Counted from the first letter of the stretch, positions 54,610 through 63,836 are shown. The stretch is 64,000 nt of DNA from Anaerolineales bacterium (GCA_019187665.1 JABARH010000007.1:43387-107386), one strand, 5' to 3'. Notes: generated by a model not told the origin, from the sequence alone. Numbers and translations: made by a program.

Positions 54610-55182
54610 ATGCAGGATATGTTTCGCGGCGACATCGTCCGCCTCGCCGCTGTCAACCCTGAGGAAGCCTCTCGACATTACTCGCGCTGGGGACGCGATA
54701 GTTTTCGCAACCGCCTGCTCGATTCCGAACCGGCCATCCTCTTTTCCGACAAGGCTATTCGCGGCTGGATCGAGAAGGACCTGGATAAGGAAAATTATTT
54801 CGCCTTCGCCATCCGCACCCTCGCCGAGGACCGCCTCGTCGGCGAAGTGGGACTGGGCTACGCCCGCTGGAATCGCCACGAAGCCTTTGTGGGCATCGGC
54901 ATCGGCGACCGCGAGGATTGGAACAAGGGCTACGGCACCGACGCCATGCGCCTCGTATTGCGTTTTGCCTTCCTCGAACTCGCCCTCCAGCGCGTCAGCC
55001 TGAGTGTGTTCGAATACAACCCGCGCGCCATCCGCTCCTACGAAAAAGCCGGCTTCCGCCAGGAGGGCCGCGTGCGCGGCGCGCTGAATCGCGAAGGCAG
55101 ACGCTGGGATGAAATTTTCATGGGCGTCCTGCGCTCTGAATGGCTGGAACAAAACGGCGCTTCACTTCAACTTAATGGATAA
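54610..55182 (+). CDS. GNAT N-acetyltransferase, RimJ/RimL-like
   Basis: A 190-residue paralogue of its upstream neighbour with the same layout: YFAFAIRTLAEDRLVGEVGLGYARW, the loop EDWNKGYGTDAMRLVLRFAF and SVFEYNPRAIRSYEKAGFRQEGRVRGALNREGRRWDEIFMGVL. AAAGGAG precedes the ATG. Tandem duplication followed by divergence is the simplest origin of the pair. Confidence 0.9.
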   Translation: MQDMFRGDIVRLAAVNPEEASRHYSRWGRDSFRNRLLDSEPAILFSDKAIRGWIEKDLDKENYFAFAIRTLAEDRLVGEVGLGYARWNRHEAFVGIGIGDREDWNKGYGTDAMRLVLRFAFLELALQRVSLSVFEYNPRAIRSYEKAGFRQEGRVRGALNREGRRWDEIFMGVLRSEWLEQNGASLQLNG

Positions 55183-56185
55183 CTCCGCTATGGAACAATC
55201 TCCCTCACTCCCGGTCGGATTCACCCTCCGCCCGGCTCAATGGCTCGACCTCGAACCGGTCACCCGCTTGATCTACGATGTTCTCGCCGTGGATGACGAC
55301 ACCGTGCTGGCGGTCTCCGCCGACGACCTGCGCGCCGAATGGGAAACGCCCGACTTCGATCTCTCCCGCGACGCGTGGGTGGTCACCGCCCCGGATGGAC
55401 GCGTGATCGGCTTCGAGGAATTTAATTCCCGCGACGGTCACTTCTCTTTGCAAGGCGACGGCTACGTCCACCCGGACTTCATGGGACTCGGCGTTGGCAC
55501 TGCCCTCTTGCGCGCCCTCGAAACCCGCGCCCGCGAGGAAATTCCCCTCGCCGCGCCGGACCTGCGCGTGTTCATCCGCAACGGCATGGCAATGAGCCCA
55601 GCCGACGCCGTCGCGCGCCAAATGCACGAGAACGAGGGCTACACAGCCATCCGCTATCACTGGCGCATGCAAATTGACCTGACCGCCGCGCCGCCGGAGC
55701 CAGCCCTGCCTGAAGGGGTGGAACTCCGCCCGTTTCTGGCAGACCAGCACAGCCCGTCGGTATATGAAGCGGAGCAGGAAGCCTTCCTCGACCACTGGGG
55801 CTCGCGGCGCATCCCGTTCGAGGCATGGCATCACCGCAAAGTAGCGCGCCAGGATTTCGACCCAACCCTCTGGCATGTCGCCTGGGCTGGAGATGAGATC
55901 GCCGGGTTTTCGCAATGCCGCTGGCGAAACGACACTGGCTGGGTCAGCACGCTGGGCGTCCGCCGCCCCTGGCGTAAACACGGATTGGGTCTGGCTCTGC
56001 TCCTGCGCTCTTTTGGCGAGTTTCACCGCCGCGGCATGAACACCATCGGGCTCGGCGTGGACGCCCAAAACCCGACCGGCGCGACGCGCCTGTACCAAAA
56101 AGCCGGCATGAACGTGGCGGCGGAATACGTGATGTACGAAAAGACGCTCCGGGCGGGCCGCGACATGGAGGAGGAGGAGATGTGA
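55175..56185 (+). CDS. Tandem-GNAT acetyltransferase, mycothiol-synthase-like architecture
   Basis: A 336-residue protein with two GNAT domains (about 10-160 and 175-325). The first has YVHPDFMGLGVGTALLRALE, the second TLGVRRPWRKHGLGLALLLR, GVDAQNPTGATRLYQKAGM. Two-domain GNATs include mycothiol synthase, but Chloroflexota lack mycothiol, so the acceptor is unknown. The start at 55175 overlaps the previous stop (ATGGATAA); a second ATG at 55190 is possible. Confidence 0.85.
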   Translation: MDNSAMEQSPSLPVGFTLRPAQWLDLEPVTRLIYDVLAVDDDTVLAVSADDLRAEWETPDFDLSRDAWVVTAPDGRVIGFEEFNSRDGHFSLQGDGYVHPDFMGLGVGTALLRALETRAREEIPLAAPDLRVFIRNGMAMSPADAVARQMHENEGYTAIRYHWRMQIDLTAAPPEPALPEGVELRPFLADQHSPSVYEAEQEAFLDHWGSRRIPFEAWHHRKVARQDFDPTLWHVAWAGDEIAGFSQCRWRNDTGWVSTLGVRRPWRKHGLGLALLLRSFGEFHRRGMNTIGLGVDAQNPTGATRLYQKAGMNVAAEYVMYEKTLRAGRDMEEEEM

Positions 56186-56340
56186 CCCGCCTCCTGCCTT
56201 CGCCAAGCAGGCAACTCTCCTCTCTCTGATCTTTCGCGTAGGTTTGTTATTTCCCTCCCAAATTCCTCAAAAAACCCCTTAAAAGGGTTGGCAGTTGGCG
56301 GAAATGGGCTATACTCAAACTACATTACACGGAGGTAAAC

Positions 56341-56760
56341 ATGAACCTGCGTTGCATTTATTGCCAAACCCCTTTCACCATCAGCCGCATGGAGAAACTG
56401 GCCGCCATTCAGAAACTCCAGGCCGACGGATCGCACCACTACGATGCCTTCTGCCCTCGCTGCCGCCGCGCCAATCCTGTTTCCATCGAGCGTTTGCAGA
56501 TCTTCACGCCAGGCTGGAAGGAGGGTCTGAAGACCCTTGAGAACGAGGTCGCCGAGGCCGAAAAATCCCGCGTGGCGGTTGCCTCGGTAAAATCCGATTC
56601 TAAATCTGCGCCGGTTAAAGCCGCGCCCGGCAAGAAACGCCACCCAACGAAGGCGGCCCAGGCCGCCAAAAAGAAAGCCGCCAGGCCTGCCCCCAAGAAA
56701 AAGCCTGCCAAGGCAAAGCCTTCTTCCAAGCCCAGCGCCGGAAAGAAGAAGAAGAAGTAA
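56341..56760 (+). CDS. Zinc-ribbon protein with histone-H1-like tail
   Basis: A 139-residue protein: the N-terminal 60 residues have two Cys-x-x-Cys pairs (CIYC and CPRC) forming a putative zinc ribbon with IQKLQADGSHHYDAF between. From about residue 80 the sequence becomes a Lys/Ala/Pro-rich tail ending KKKKK, resembling histone H1 or Hc1-like nucleoid proteins. It may bind nucleic acid. TATACT at 56312 and GGAGG before the ATG give a normal leader. A paralogous ribbon lies in the following gene. Confidence 0.75.
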   Translation: MNLRCIYCQTPFTISRMEKLAAIQKLQADGSHHYDAFCPRCRRANPVSIERLQIFTPGWKEGLKTLENEVAEAEKSRVAVASVKSDSKSAPVKAAPGKKRHPTKAAQAAKKKAARPAPKKKPAKAKPSSKPSAGKKKKK

Positions 56761-56767
56761 CCCCCCC

Positions 56768-56792
56768 TGACCCGGACGCGCAAACGTCCGGG
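56768..56792 (+). other. Hairpin between the zinc-ribbon genes
   Basis: CCCGGACG and CGTCCGGG form an eight-pair stem around CGCAAA with no T-run. It could be an mRNA processing or stability element. Confidence 0.4.
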
Positions 56793-56820
56793 AAGATTAT
56801 CATTACACGAGGAGAATAGA

Positions 56821-57264
56821 ATGGATATTACCTGCTGGAGTTGTAAAACCGTCACCAAACTCGAAAACACCGGGATCGTGGACGCCATCCAGAAAATGGA
56901 TGCCGTGAAACTCGGTTTTTATGACGTGCCCTGCACGAAATGCGGCAAGAAAAATCGCACCCAGCGCTCGGCGTTTATGGACGGACTCGCCTCCGCCAAA
57001 GCCGCGCCGGAAGTGATCGCCCAGGCGCAGGCCGCCGCGCCCGCTCCGTCGGTCGCCAAGAACAAAGTCAAAGTGACTGTCGCCAGCCTGCGCGTCCGCG
57101 AGGAACACAACACCCACTGCGACGTTGTCGGCGGTCTCGTCAAGGATCAGGAAGTGGACGTCTTCGAGACCTGGAGCGATGGCAAGGATACCTGGGTGCG
57201 CATCGGCGAAGGCATGTGGGCCGCCATGGAATGGAACGGCCAGAAGATGATGGAACAGCGCTAA
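56821..57264 (+). CDS. Zinc-ribbon and SH3-like domain protein
   Basis: A 147-residue protein with the same ribbon as its neighbour (CWSC and CTKC about 35 residues apart, with IVDAIQKMDAVKLGFYDV between). After an Ala/Pro linker the C-terminal 65 residues are a bacterial SH3-like domain (VTVASLRVREEHNTHCDVVGGLVKDQEVDVFETW; TWVRIGEGMWAA). No signal peptide is seen, so a cytoplasmic role is likely. The SH3 domain usually binds cell wall in exported proteins; here its partner is unclear. Confidence 0.78.
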   Translation: MDITCWSCKTVTKLENTGIVDAIQKMDAVKLGFYDVPCTKCGKKNRTQRSAFMDGLASAKAAPEVIAQAQAAAPAPSVAKNKVKVTVASLRVREEHNTHCDVVGGLVKDQEVDVFETWSDGKDTWVRIGEGMWAAMEWNGQKMMEQR

Positions 57265-57266
57265 TC

Positions 57267-57863
57267 GTGGTTCGCGCCGTTCTTTTCGATCTCGGCGGAG
57301 TGATCCTCCGCACGGAACACGAGGCGCCGCGCCAGCATTTGGCGGGGCGTCTCGGCGTGGAATATGACGACCTGGTGCGGCTGGTCTTTGAAAGCGAGAC
57401 CAGCCGCAAGGCTTCTTTAGGCGTGATCTCCGAAGAAGATCACTGGCGTTCTGTGACGAAGAATCTCAAGTGGGACGGCGATCCGTTCGCCTTCCGCGAT
57501 GAATTCTTTTCCGGCGACGCGCTCGACCACGACCTGCTCAACTTCCTGCGCTCACTGCGCGGGCGCGCCCTGCCGGGTCTCATCTCCAACGCCTGGAGCG
57601 GACTGCGCCAATATATCCTTGAACACAATTTTGAGGACGCCTTCGACGCCATGATCATTTCGGCGGAGGTCGGCGTGGTCAAGCCCAACCCGAAGATCTA
57701 CCACATGGCGCTGGACCAACTCGACGTGAGGCCGAACGAGGCGGTCTTCGTGGACGATTTCATCGAAAATGTTAAAGGCGCGCAGGCGGTCGGCATGTCC
57801 GCCATCCATTTCAAGGATTCTGGCGAAACCCTCGCGCAACTAAAAAAACTTTTGAAGAACTGA
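57267..57863 (+). CDS. HAD family hydrolase
   Basis: A 198-residue HAD-IA phosphatase/epoxide-hydrolase-N-like protein. Motif I is FDLGGVIL (second Asp replaced by Gly as in the HAD-IA variant 3 group), motif II LISNAWSG, motif III KPNPKIY, motif IV VFVDDFIENV. The start is GTG at 57267, two bases after the previous stop; the longer frame overlaps the SH3 gene. Substrate unknown. Confidence 0.88.
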   Translation: MVRAVLFDLGGVILRTEHEAPRQHLAGRLGVEYDDLVRLVFESETSRKASLGVISEEDHWRSVTKNLKWDGDPFAFRDEFFSGDALDHDLLNFLRSLRGRALPGLISNAWSGLRQYILEHNFEDAFDAMIISAEVGVVKPNPKIYHMALDQLDVRPNEAVFVDDFIENVKGAQAVGMSAIHFKDSGETLAQLKKLLKN

Positions 57864-57901
57864 CGGCTTTCCTGCGCGGCTGTCGGGGAAAGTGAACAGC
57901 C

Positions 57902-59233
57902 ATGCAAAACCAACCTTTTATCCGCGATCTTGGAAACGGTTTGATCCTGCGCCACGCGTCGAAACGCGACGCGCGTGCGCTGGCAGATTTCAACGCGCGC
58001 ATGCACGGCGACGATAAAGCCGACGGACTGCGCGTCGCCGCCTGGACGCGCGACTTGATTGCCAAACCTCATCCAACTGTGACCGCGAACGATTTTATGA
58101 TCGTCGAGGAAACCGCCAGCCGCAGAATCGTCTCCTCGCTGGGGTTGATTCCGCAAACGTGGACATACGATGGGATTCCGTTTAACATGGGCCGCCCGGA
58201 ACTGATCGCCACGCTCCCCGAATTCCGCGGGCGCGGGCTGATCCGGATTCAATTCGATGAGGTTCACAAGTGGTGCGAGCAGCGCGGACTGATCGTACAG
58301 GGTATCACCGGCATCCCCTATTTTTACCGGCAGTTCGGATATGAAATGGCGCTGGAATTTGTCGGGCGGCGTTTTGGATTCGAGCCGAATGTGCCGCGCC
58401 TGAAAAAAGGCAAACGCGAAACGTATCGCATCCGCCCGGCGCTCAAACGCGATCTGGCTTTCATCGCCAGGACCTATGCCGAGACTCAAAATCGCTACAT
58501 GCTCTCGTGCCTGCGCGGACCGGACGTGTTCGAATATGAGTTACAGACACAAAGCAAAAGCAACGCTCAATTTTTTGAATTGCGCATCATCGAGGATGCG
58601 CGCGGCAAACGCATTGGATATTTTCAACACCCGAATCACCTCGGCTTGACCGGGCTGACCGCGGTTGGATATGAACTCCAGCCCGGCGCCTCCTGGCTGG
58701 GCGTGACCCCGGCCGTCGTCCGTTATCTTTGGGCAACCGGAGAAAAATATGCCCGGCGCGACAAGCAGACGCGCGTCTCGTTTGGCTTCATGCTCGGCAC
58801 AGAACATCCCGCCTATGAAGCGCTCGCCGACAGCCTGCCCGTTGTGCGCGATCCGTATGCTTGGTATCTGCGCGTGGCAGACCTGCCCGGCTTCCTGCGT
58901 CACATCGCGCCTGTGTTGGAAAAACGTCTGGCAGAGTCGATCGCCTGCGGTTACTCCGGTTCGTTGAAGATCAGTTTCTACACCAGCGGATTGCGTATGC
59001 TCTTCAGGAATGGGAAATTAAAAAAAGTGGAGACATGGAAGCCGGTCAACAACGACGATGAAGGCGACGCGGCGTTCCCCGGCCGGACCTTCCTGCAAGC
59101 GCTGTTCGGCTATCGCAGTTTCGACGAGTTACGGTACGCCTTCAAAGACTGCCACTACGAAAACATAAACGCGCGCGTCCTGCTCAATATCCTCTTTCCC
59201 AAACGCCTCTCGGATGTGTTCCCGGTATTTTAA
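57902..59233 (+). CDS. Eis-like GNAT acetyltransferase
   Basis: A 443-residue protein with an N-terminal GNAT domain (VSSLGLIPQTWTYDGIPFNMGRPELIATLPEFRGRGLIRIQFDEVHKWCEQRG) and a second, weaker GNAT-like half and sterol-carrier-like C-terminus, as in Eis/YesN-type GNATs. Eis proteins acetylate amines including aminoglycosides; an antibiotic role here is speculative. Its stop overlaps the start region of the MFS gene. Confidence 0.8.
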   Translation: MQNQPFIRDLGNGLILRHASKRDARALADFNARMHGDDKADGLRVAAWTRDLIAKPHPTVTANDFMIVEETASRRIVSSLGLIPQTWTYDGIPFNMGRPELIATLPEFRGRGLIRIQFDEVHKWCEQRGLIVQGITGIPYFYRQFGYEMALEFVGRRFGFEPNVPRLKKGKRETYRIRPALKRDLAFIARTYAETQNRYMLSCLRGPDVFEYELQTQSKSNAQFFELRIIEDARGKRIGYFQHPNHLGLTGLTAVGYELQPGASWLGVTPAVVRYLWATGEKYARRDKQTRVSFGFMLGTEHPAYEALADSLPVVRDPYAWYLRVADLPGFLRHIAPVLEKRLAESIACGYSGSLKISFYTSGLRMLFRNGKLKKVETWKPVNNDDEGDAAFPGRTFLQALFGYRSFDELRYAFKDCHYENINARVLLNILFPKRLSDVFPVF

Positions 59234-59249
59234 CGAAAGGCAGCCCGCA

Positions 59250-60509
59250 TTGTTTCGCAAGCTCGACGCGCGCAAGTTGTACCTGGCCCTGCAATTCGTC
59301 ACGGGCTTTTCGTTCAGCATGATCTTCGTCGTCGCCTCGCTCTACGAAGTGACGGTGGCGAAACTCTCCGGCGCGCAACTCGTGCTGGTCGGCACGACTC
59401 TCGAACTGACCGTCCTGCTCTGCGAGGTCCCGACCGGTATCGTCGCCGACGCCTACTCGCGCCGACTCTCGATCATCATCGGGACCGTGATGATGGGCAT
59501 CGCCTTCGTCATTGAAGGGATGTTCCCGGTCTTCTGGGTGATCCTGCTCGTCAACGTGTTGTGGGGTCTGGGCTACACCTTCACCAGCGGCGCCACGCAA
59601 GCCTGGCTCTCGGATGAGATCGGCGAGGAAAACGCCAACCGCGCATTTTTACGCGGCAACAAATTCGACCTGGCGGGTTCGTTCCTCGGCATGTTGATCG
59701 CCATCCCGCTTGGGAATCTCGCCGTCAACATTCCGATTCTCGCGGGCGGCGCGCTGATCGCGTTGACGGGACTTGCCCTCGCGCTGTTCATGTCCGAGGA
59801 AGGATTCAAACCCACCCCGCGCGAAGACCGCAACTCTTTTCAACACATGGCGGAGATTCTTAAAAAAGGAATCGCGGTCGTGCGTTCGCGCCCGGCGCTC
59901 ATGTCCATCCTCGCCATCGGCTTCATCTACGGACTCTACTCCGAAGGTTGGGACCGCCTGTGGGTGAAATTCCTCGTGGATAACTTCAGCCTGCCGACTC
60001 TCTTCGGCATGAACGAAGTCGCCTTCTTCGGGATTCTGCGCGCGGCTTCGATGTTGCTTGCCCTGCTCGCCACACGCCAGGTCGAAAAGAATCTCGACGC
60101 CAGTCACGCGCCCTCCATCGCCCGCGCCATGCTTTGGATCACGATCATCATCGCTGCCTCCATCGTGATCTTCGCGTTCTCACCGCTTCTCGCGCTCGGC
60201 GTAATCGCCTACCTCGCCGTCAGCGTGACGCGCGACGTGATGGGTCCGCTTTACGATGCGTGGATCAATCAACGGCTCGATTCCGAAACGCGCGCCACCG
60301 TCATCTCGATGTCCGGGCAGGTGGACGCGATCGGACAGGTCGCCTCGGGTCCGCTCGCGGCATGGGTGAGTCTCGCCTCCGTTCGCGCGGCGATCAGCCT
60401 TGCTGGACTCTTGCTGACTCCGGCCCTGCCGCTCATCCGCCGCGCCAACCGCCTCCACGCCAAGGATTCAGCAGGTCCGCCCTCGCCGACGACTCAGCCC
60501 GCCGGCTGA
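59250..60509 (+). CDS. MFS transporter, drug/H+ antiporter-like (12 helices)
   Basis: A 419-residue transporter with about twelve membrane segments; motif A-like GIVADAYSRRLSIIIG after helix 2 and WLSDEIGEENANRAFLRG in the next loop. The start is uncertain: TTG at 59250 has AAAGG at good distance and begins MFRKLDARKLYLALQF; ATG at 59214 overlaps the acetyltransferase end. The gene is the last of a run ending at a terminator. Substrate unknown. Confidence 0.84.
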   Translation: MFRKLDARKLYLALQFVTGFSFSMIFVVASLYEVTVAKLSGAQLVLVGTTLELTVLLCEVPTGIVADAYSRRLSIIIGTVMMGIAFVIEGMFPVFWVILLVNVLWGLGYTFTSGATQAWLSDEIGEENANRAFLRGNKFDLAGSFLGMLIAIPLGNLAVNIPILAGGALIALTGLALALFMSEEGFKPTPREDRNSFQHMAEILKKGIAVVRSRPALMSILAIGFIYGLYSEGWDRLWVKFLVDNFSLPTLFGMNEVAFFGILRAASMLLALLATRQVEKNLDASHAPSIARAMLWITIIIAASIVIFAFSPLLALGVIAYLAVSVTRDVMGPLYDAWINQRLDSETRATVISMSGQVDAIGQVASGPLAAWVSLASVRAAISLAGLLLTPALPLIRRANRLHAKDSAGPPSPTTQPAG

Positions 60510-60514
60510 ATCAA

Positions 60515-60552
60515 AAAGACGGCCGCCATTTTGGTGACCGTCTTTATTTTAT
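60515..60552 (+). terminator. Terminator after the MFS gene
   Basis: AAAGACGG pairs with CCGTCTTT and is followed by ATTTTATT. The remaining gap to 60660 holds a low-complexity AACCGCGAAGAGCGC motif and a CGCAACTTTCAAGTTGCG hairpin, no gene. Confidence 0.75.
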
Positions 60553-60660
60553 TAACCGCGAAGAGCGCAAAGTACGCGAAGTTTTTAACGGATGCGATGC
60601 AGTTTCAGTGCCGCAACTTTCAAGTTGCGCTCGCGAGGCGCAAACCCGCCATTAAATTTT

Positions 60661-61935
60661 TTACGCCGTGCGATAATACCCTACATCTACCGAATACACC
60701 CTGCCACGTTTGATAACTTGGCGGACAAGATTCGTCCCATAGCGATAGCCCAAATGACGATAATCTGGGACGTTCAGGATGAGCATGTCTGCCTGCTTGC
60801 CGACTTCGATGGAGCCGATCAAATCGGACCTGCGGATTGCGTGCGCGGCGTTGACCGTCACGGCGGCGATAGCTTGTGCCGGAGTGATCTTCATGGCGCG
60901 GCACGCCAACGCGATGACAAACTGCATGGACTCGTTCCACGAAGTGCCGGGGTTGCAATCGGTGGCGAGGGCGAAGTAGGCGTCGGCGGCGATTAATTTT
61001 TGCGCGGGGGTGTAATGATTTTCGGCAAGCCCGAACGGCGTGCAAGGAAGCGACACGGCAACCGTCTCTGATTTTGCAAGCGCGGCGATGTCTGAATCAG
61101 ATGTCACAACGAGATGATCGGCAGACGCCGCACCCAACTCTGCCGCCAGCGACGCGCCGCCGAGGTTATCGAACTCGTCAGCGTGGATCTTGATGGGGAA
61201 TCCCAGCGACCCAGCTCGGGTCAGGATTTGACGCGATTGGTTTAAGTCGAAGGCTTTGGTCTCGCAGAACACATCCACAAACGGGAGAGCGAGTCGCGGT
61301 GCGTGAGTCTCCCACCATTCTTTGAGCATCGGCAGCATCGTCTCGCAGACGAGGTCGGTGTAGCCTTGCGGGTTATCTTTATATTCGGGCGGGATGGCGT
61401 GCGCGCCGAGGAACGTGATGGCGAGATCGAGCGGCGATTCATCGTCGAGGGCGAGCAGGGCTTTGAGCAGGCGCAGTTCGGTGGCGGTTTGCAGACCATA
61501 TCCCGTTTTGGCTTCGGCGGTGGTGGTGCCATGAATGAACATGCGCAAGAGGCGCGAGCGACTCTGCGTGATGAGAGTCTCCATGCTGGCGGCGCGCGTC
61601 TTCTTGACCGTCGAAATGATCCCGCCGCCTTCAGCCAGAATCTCAAGGTAGGGCTTGCCCGACATTTTTTTCTCGAACTCATCGGCGCGGTCACCCGCCC
61701 AAATGAGATGCGTGTGCGGGTCCACGAAGCCCGGCATGAGCACACATCCGCTGGCGTCGAGAGTCGGTTCGTCGGGATAGGACGCTTTGAGTTCGGGCGT
61801 CGTTCCGACCGCGACGATTTTTTCGTCATGCACAACGACCGCGCCGTCTTCGATGATGCCGAGATTACCGAGGGCGTGTCCGCGCTGGGGACCGCCTTGC
61901 AGGGTGAGGAGTTGGGAGGAGGAGTGGATGAGCAT
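60661..61935 (-). CDS. hutI: Imidazolonepropionase
   Basis: A 424-residue amidohydrolase of histidine degradation, converting 4-imidazolone-5-propanoate to N-formimino-L-glutamate. Metal and substrate motifs: PGFVDPHTHLIWAGDRADEF, EAKTGYGL, FLGAHAIPPEY, IHADEFDNLGG, SADHLVVTS and ALATDCNPGTS. The other hut genes are not in the window. The ATG at 61935 lacks a strong ribosome site. Confidence 0.94.
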   Translation of the reverse strand: MLIHSSSQLLTLQGGPQRGHALGNLGIIEDGAVVVHDEKIVAVGTTPELKASYPDEPTLDASGCVLMPGFVDPHTHLIWAGDRADEFEKKMSGKPYLEILAEGGGIISTVKKTRAASMETLITQSRSRLLRMFIHGTTTAEAKTGYGLQTATELRLLKALLALDDESPLDLAITFLGAHAIPPEYKDNPQGYTDLVCETMLPMLKEWWETHAPRLALPFVDVFCETKAFDLNQSRQILTRAGSLGFPIKIHADEFDNLGGASLAAELGAASADHLVVTSDSDIAALAKSETVAVSLPCTPFGLAENHYTPAQKLIAADAYFALATDCNPGTSWNESMQFVIALACRAMKITPAQAIAAVTVNAAHAIRRSDLIGSIEVGKQADMLILNVPDYRHLGYRYGTNLVRQVIKRGRVYSVDVGYYRTA

Positions 61936-62018
61936 GGTTGGTAATTGGTAAGTTGTAATTCGTAATTAGAGACTGGAGACTAGAGACTTGAGGAGGGTTG
62001 GTTGGTGAATGGATGATA

Positions 62019-62049
62019 AAAAGACGCTCAAATCGAGCGTCTAATTTTT
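62019..62049 (-). terminator. Terminator overlapping the end of the methyltransferase gene
   Basis: On the minus strand AGACGCTC and GAGCGTCT form a perfect stem with loop GATTT, followed by a TTTTTAT run. The 5' arm includes the stop codon of the methyltransferase gene. Confidence 0.85.
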
Positions 62050-62967
62050 CAACACAGGAACCACATAATCATCCTTTTGCGATTTTTCAAACAAAGCCAT
62101 TTGCCTTTCCATTTGAAATTCTATTTGTGGCAATGGATTGTAGTTAAGAATAATTGCTTCCAACATGGGATTGCGATTCTTCTCACTGGCGCCAACGTGA
62201 TAAAAATGCTCACGAGTCAAAATAGTGAAACGAGTAGCGTATTTATCAACAGCAGGATTTGCCCGATATTGATTGCTGTGCCATGTGGAAAGCATGAATT
62301 TTGCATGTGTTGAAGCGAGCGCATCGTAAAGCTCCTGCTCGCTCTGCTCTGACCACGAATTGAAGTAATCCACATGCCTGCCAATGTAGGGCGGATCGCA
62401 ATAGATAAAATCATTTGCAGATGCTGACGAAATCGTCGTCTTGAAACCTTGAGAAACAAAATTCCAATCATACTGGCTGAGCGCATCGGCGACATATTTA
62501 ATTTGGTTTGCGATCTTGGTAATGTAGGCTTTTGCAAATCGTTCGGGTTTATGCCCAAAGGGAACGTTGAATTCGCCCTTCTTGTTGAATCGCATGACTC
62601 CATTGAAACAAGCGCGGTTCAAAAAGAGCATATCCAAAGGATTGCCAGTTTGATTGAAACGCTCTCGAACTTCGTAATAATGATCCTCGCCCTTTTCTTT
62701 CAGTAATGCGCCTTGTTTCTCCAGAAATTCTTTGGCAATTCCTATTGTGATATTGCCTTTCTTGATGGCATTGTAGAAGTTGATAATATGCGGGTTAACA
62801 TCAGCAAAAACTGCACGTTGGGGACGCATATTAAAGCCAACAACACCCGAGCCCATGAAAGGTTCGATCCATGTCCCATTCTCATCGAGAAGAGCGTGGT
62901 CTTTAATCCATTCGACCAACTTGGTTTTGATTCCCTGACATTTCAAGGGGGGAACTTTTACTGTCAT
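62041..62967 (-). CDS. Adenine-specific DNA methyltransferase, D12 class (EcoRV-type partner)
   Basis: A 308-residue alpha-class N6-adenine methyltransferase: motif X near PPLKCQGIKTK, motif I IEPFMGSGVVGFN, FLNRACFNGVMRFNKKGEFNVPFG and the catalytic DPPY in FIYCDPPYIG. Length and motif order match M.EcoRV/Dam-type enzymes. The gene overlaps the end of the endonuclease gene by four bases (ATGA), so both are co-translated. AT content is much higher than in neighbouring genes, consistent with recent acquisition. Confidence 0.93.
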   Translation of the reverse strand: MTVKVPPLKCQGIKTKLVEWIKDHALLDENGTWIEPFMGSGVVGFNMRPQRAVFADVNPHIINFYNAIKKGNITIGIAKEFLEKQGALLKEKGEDHYYEVRERFNQTGNPLDMLFLNRACFNGVMRFNKKGEFNVPFGHKPERFAKAYITKIANQIKYVADALSQYDWNFVSQGFKTTISSASANDFIYCDPPYIGRHVDYFNSWSEQSEQELYDALASTHAKFMLSTWHSNQYRANPAVDKYATRFTILTREHFYHVGASEKNRNPMLEAIILNYNPLPQIEFQMERQMALFEKSQKDDYVVPVLKN

Positions 62968-63836
62968 TTCTGCCCTCGTCTGGTTTTACGGGCAGGCTTA
63001 TTGACTTTGGGATTTGCAAGTTTGGGATTCTTGCCGCGATATACTAAATAATCTTTCAACGCGGTGATCTTCTTTACTTTTCCGTCAGATTTGGTGATTT
63101 GGACTTTGCCGTAATTGATCCAGTATTCGTCAAACCACTTTTCACCAAGTTTCTTGAAAACGCCATTGCCCTCCAGAATATCGCGTATCTTTGTGATGCT
63201 TCCAATGTTTGCTGTATTCGAACTGCCTTGATAGTCGCTGGCGATCTCCCATTTTTCATGAACAAAGAATTCAAATTCACTTATGACGGAGGCGATGGAT
63301 TTGAGTTCGTCCAGCCGATATGTTCTGGTCTCATCACTTTTCTCTGAGCCAGAGCGAGAATAAATTACGCCTAAGCAGAAATGCCCCAAATATTCACTGT
63401 AGGGAAACTGAATATTCTTATTGCTCTTGCGGTTGACAAAGTATTGACCATGCGAACCCAACGTAAAACCATTACAGAATTCGGGGTTATCTGGCAGGCG
63501 ATAGGTCGTCTTCAAATCCACAGCAAACTTAATGCTTTCATCGTCAGCATTCACAAAGGATAAATCGGGATAATAGTTTTGCTGTTCGGCAAGAACAATG
63601 CGAAAGTTATTTTGATTGGCAAATTCGAGCAATTTCGGAAAAAGATGGATTTCAAGAATTTTGGAGACGATTTTCGTGTCCGCTGAAATCGTGTAGATGT
63701 TTTTGAAAACATCAATGAAGCCCTTAACTGTCCATTGATTATCAGGCGTGGAGATATGATCCTTGAAGGTTTCAACGAATTCAGTCAATGCCTGTTTAAA
63801 TTCAATTTTTAGTTGTTCCTGTTGTTTTTTCAGCAT
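62964..63836 (-). CDS. Type II restriction endonuclease, EcoRV family
   Basis: A 290-residue nuclease. The PD-(D/E)xK centre reads QQNYYPDLSF with Asp91 and FAVDLKTTY with Asp107 and Lys109, spaced exactly as EcoRV Asp74, Asp90 and Lys92. The EcoRV minor Q-loop (QQNxYPD) and the recognition R-loop (GSSNTANIGS here, GSGNTTNIGS in EcoRV) are conserved, apart from a Gly-to-Ser change within the loop. A GATATC target is therefore likely but may be altered. The N-terminus is about 40 residues longer than EcoRV. The gene is first in the two-gene operon. Confidence 0.93.
   Translation of the reverse strand: MLKKQQEQLKIEFKQALTEFVETFKDHISTPDNQWTVKGFIDVFKNIYTISADTKIVSKILEIHLFPKLLEFANQNNFRIVLAEQQNYYPDLSFVNADDESIKFAVDLKTTYRLPDNPEFCNGFTLGSHGQYFVNRKSNKNIQFPYSEYLGHFCLGVIYSRSGSEKSDETRTYRLDELKSIASVISEFEFFVHEKWEIASDYQGSSNTANIGSITKIRDILEGNGVFKKLGEKWFDEYWINYGKVQITKSDGKVKKITALKDYLVYRGKNPKLANPKVNKPARKTRRGQK

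Noticed and set aside
55175..56185. Mycothiol synthase (mshD)
   Set aside because: Only the two-GNAT architecture matches; no other mycothiol genes are present and the phylum suggested does not make mycothiol.
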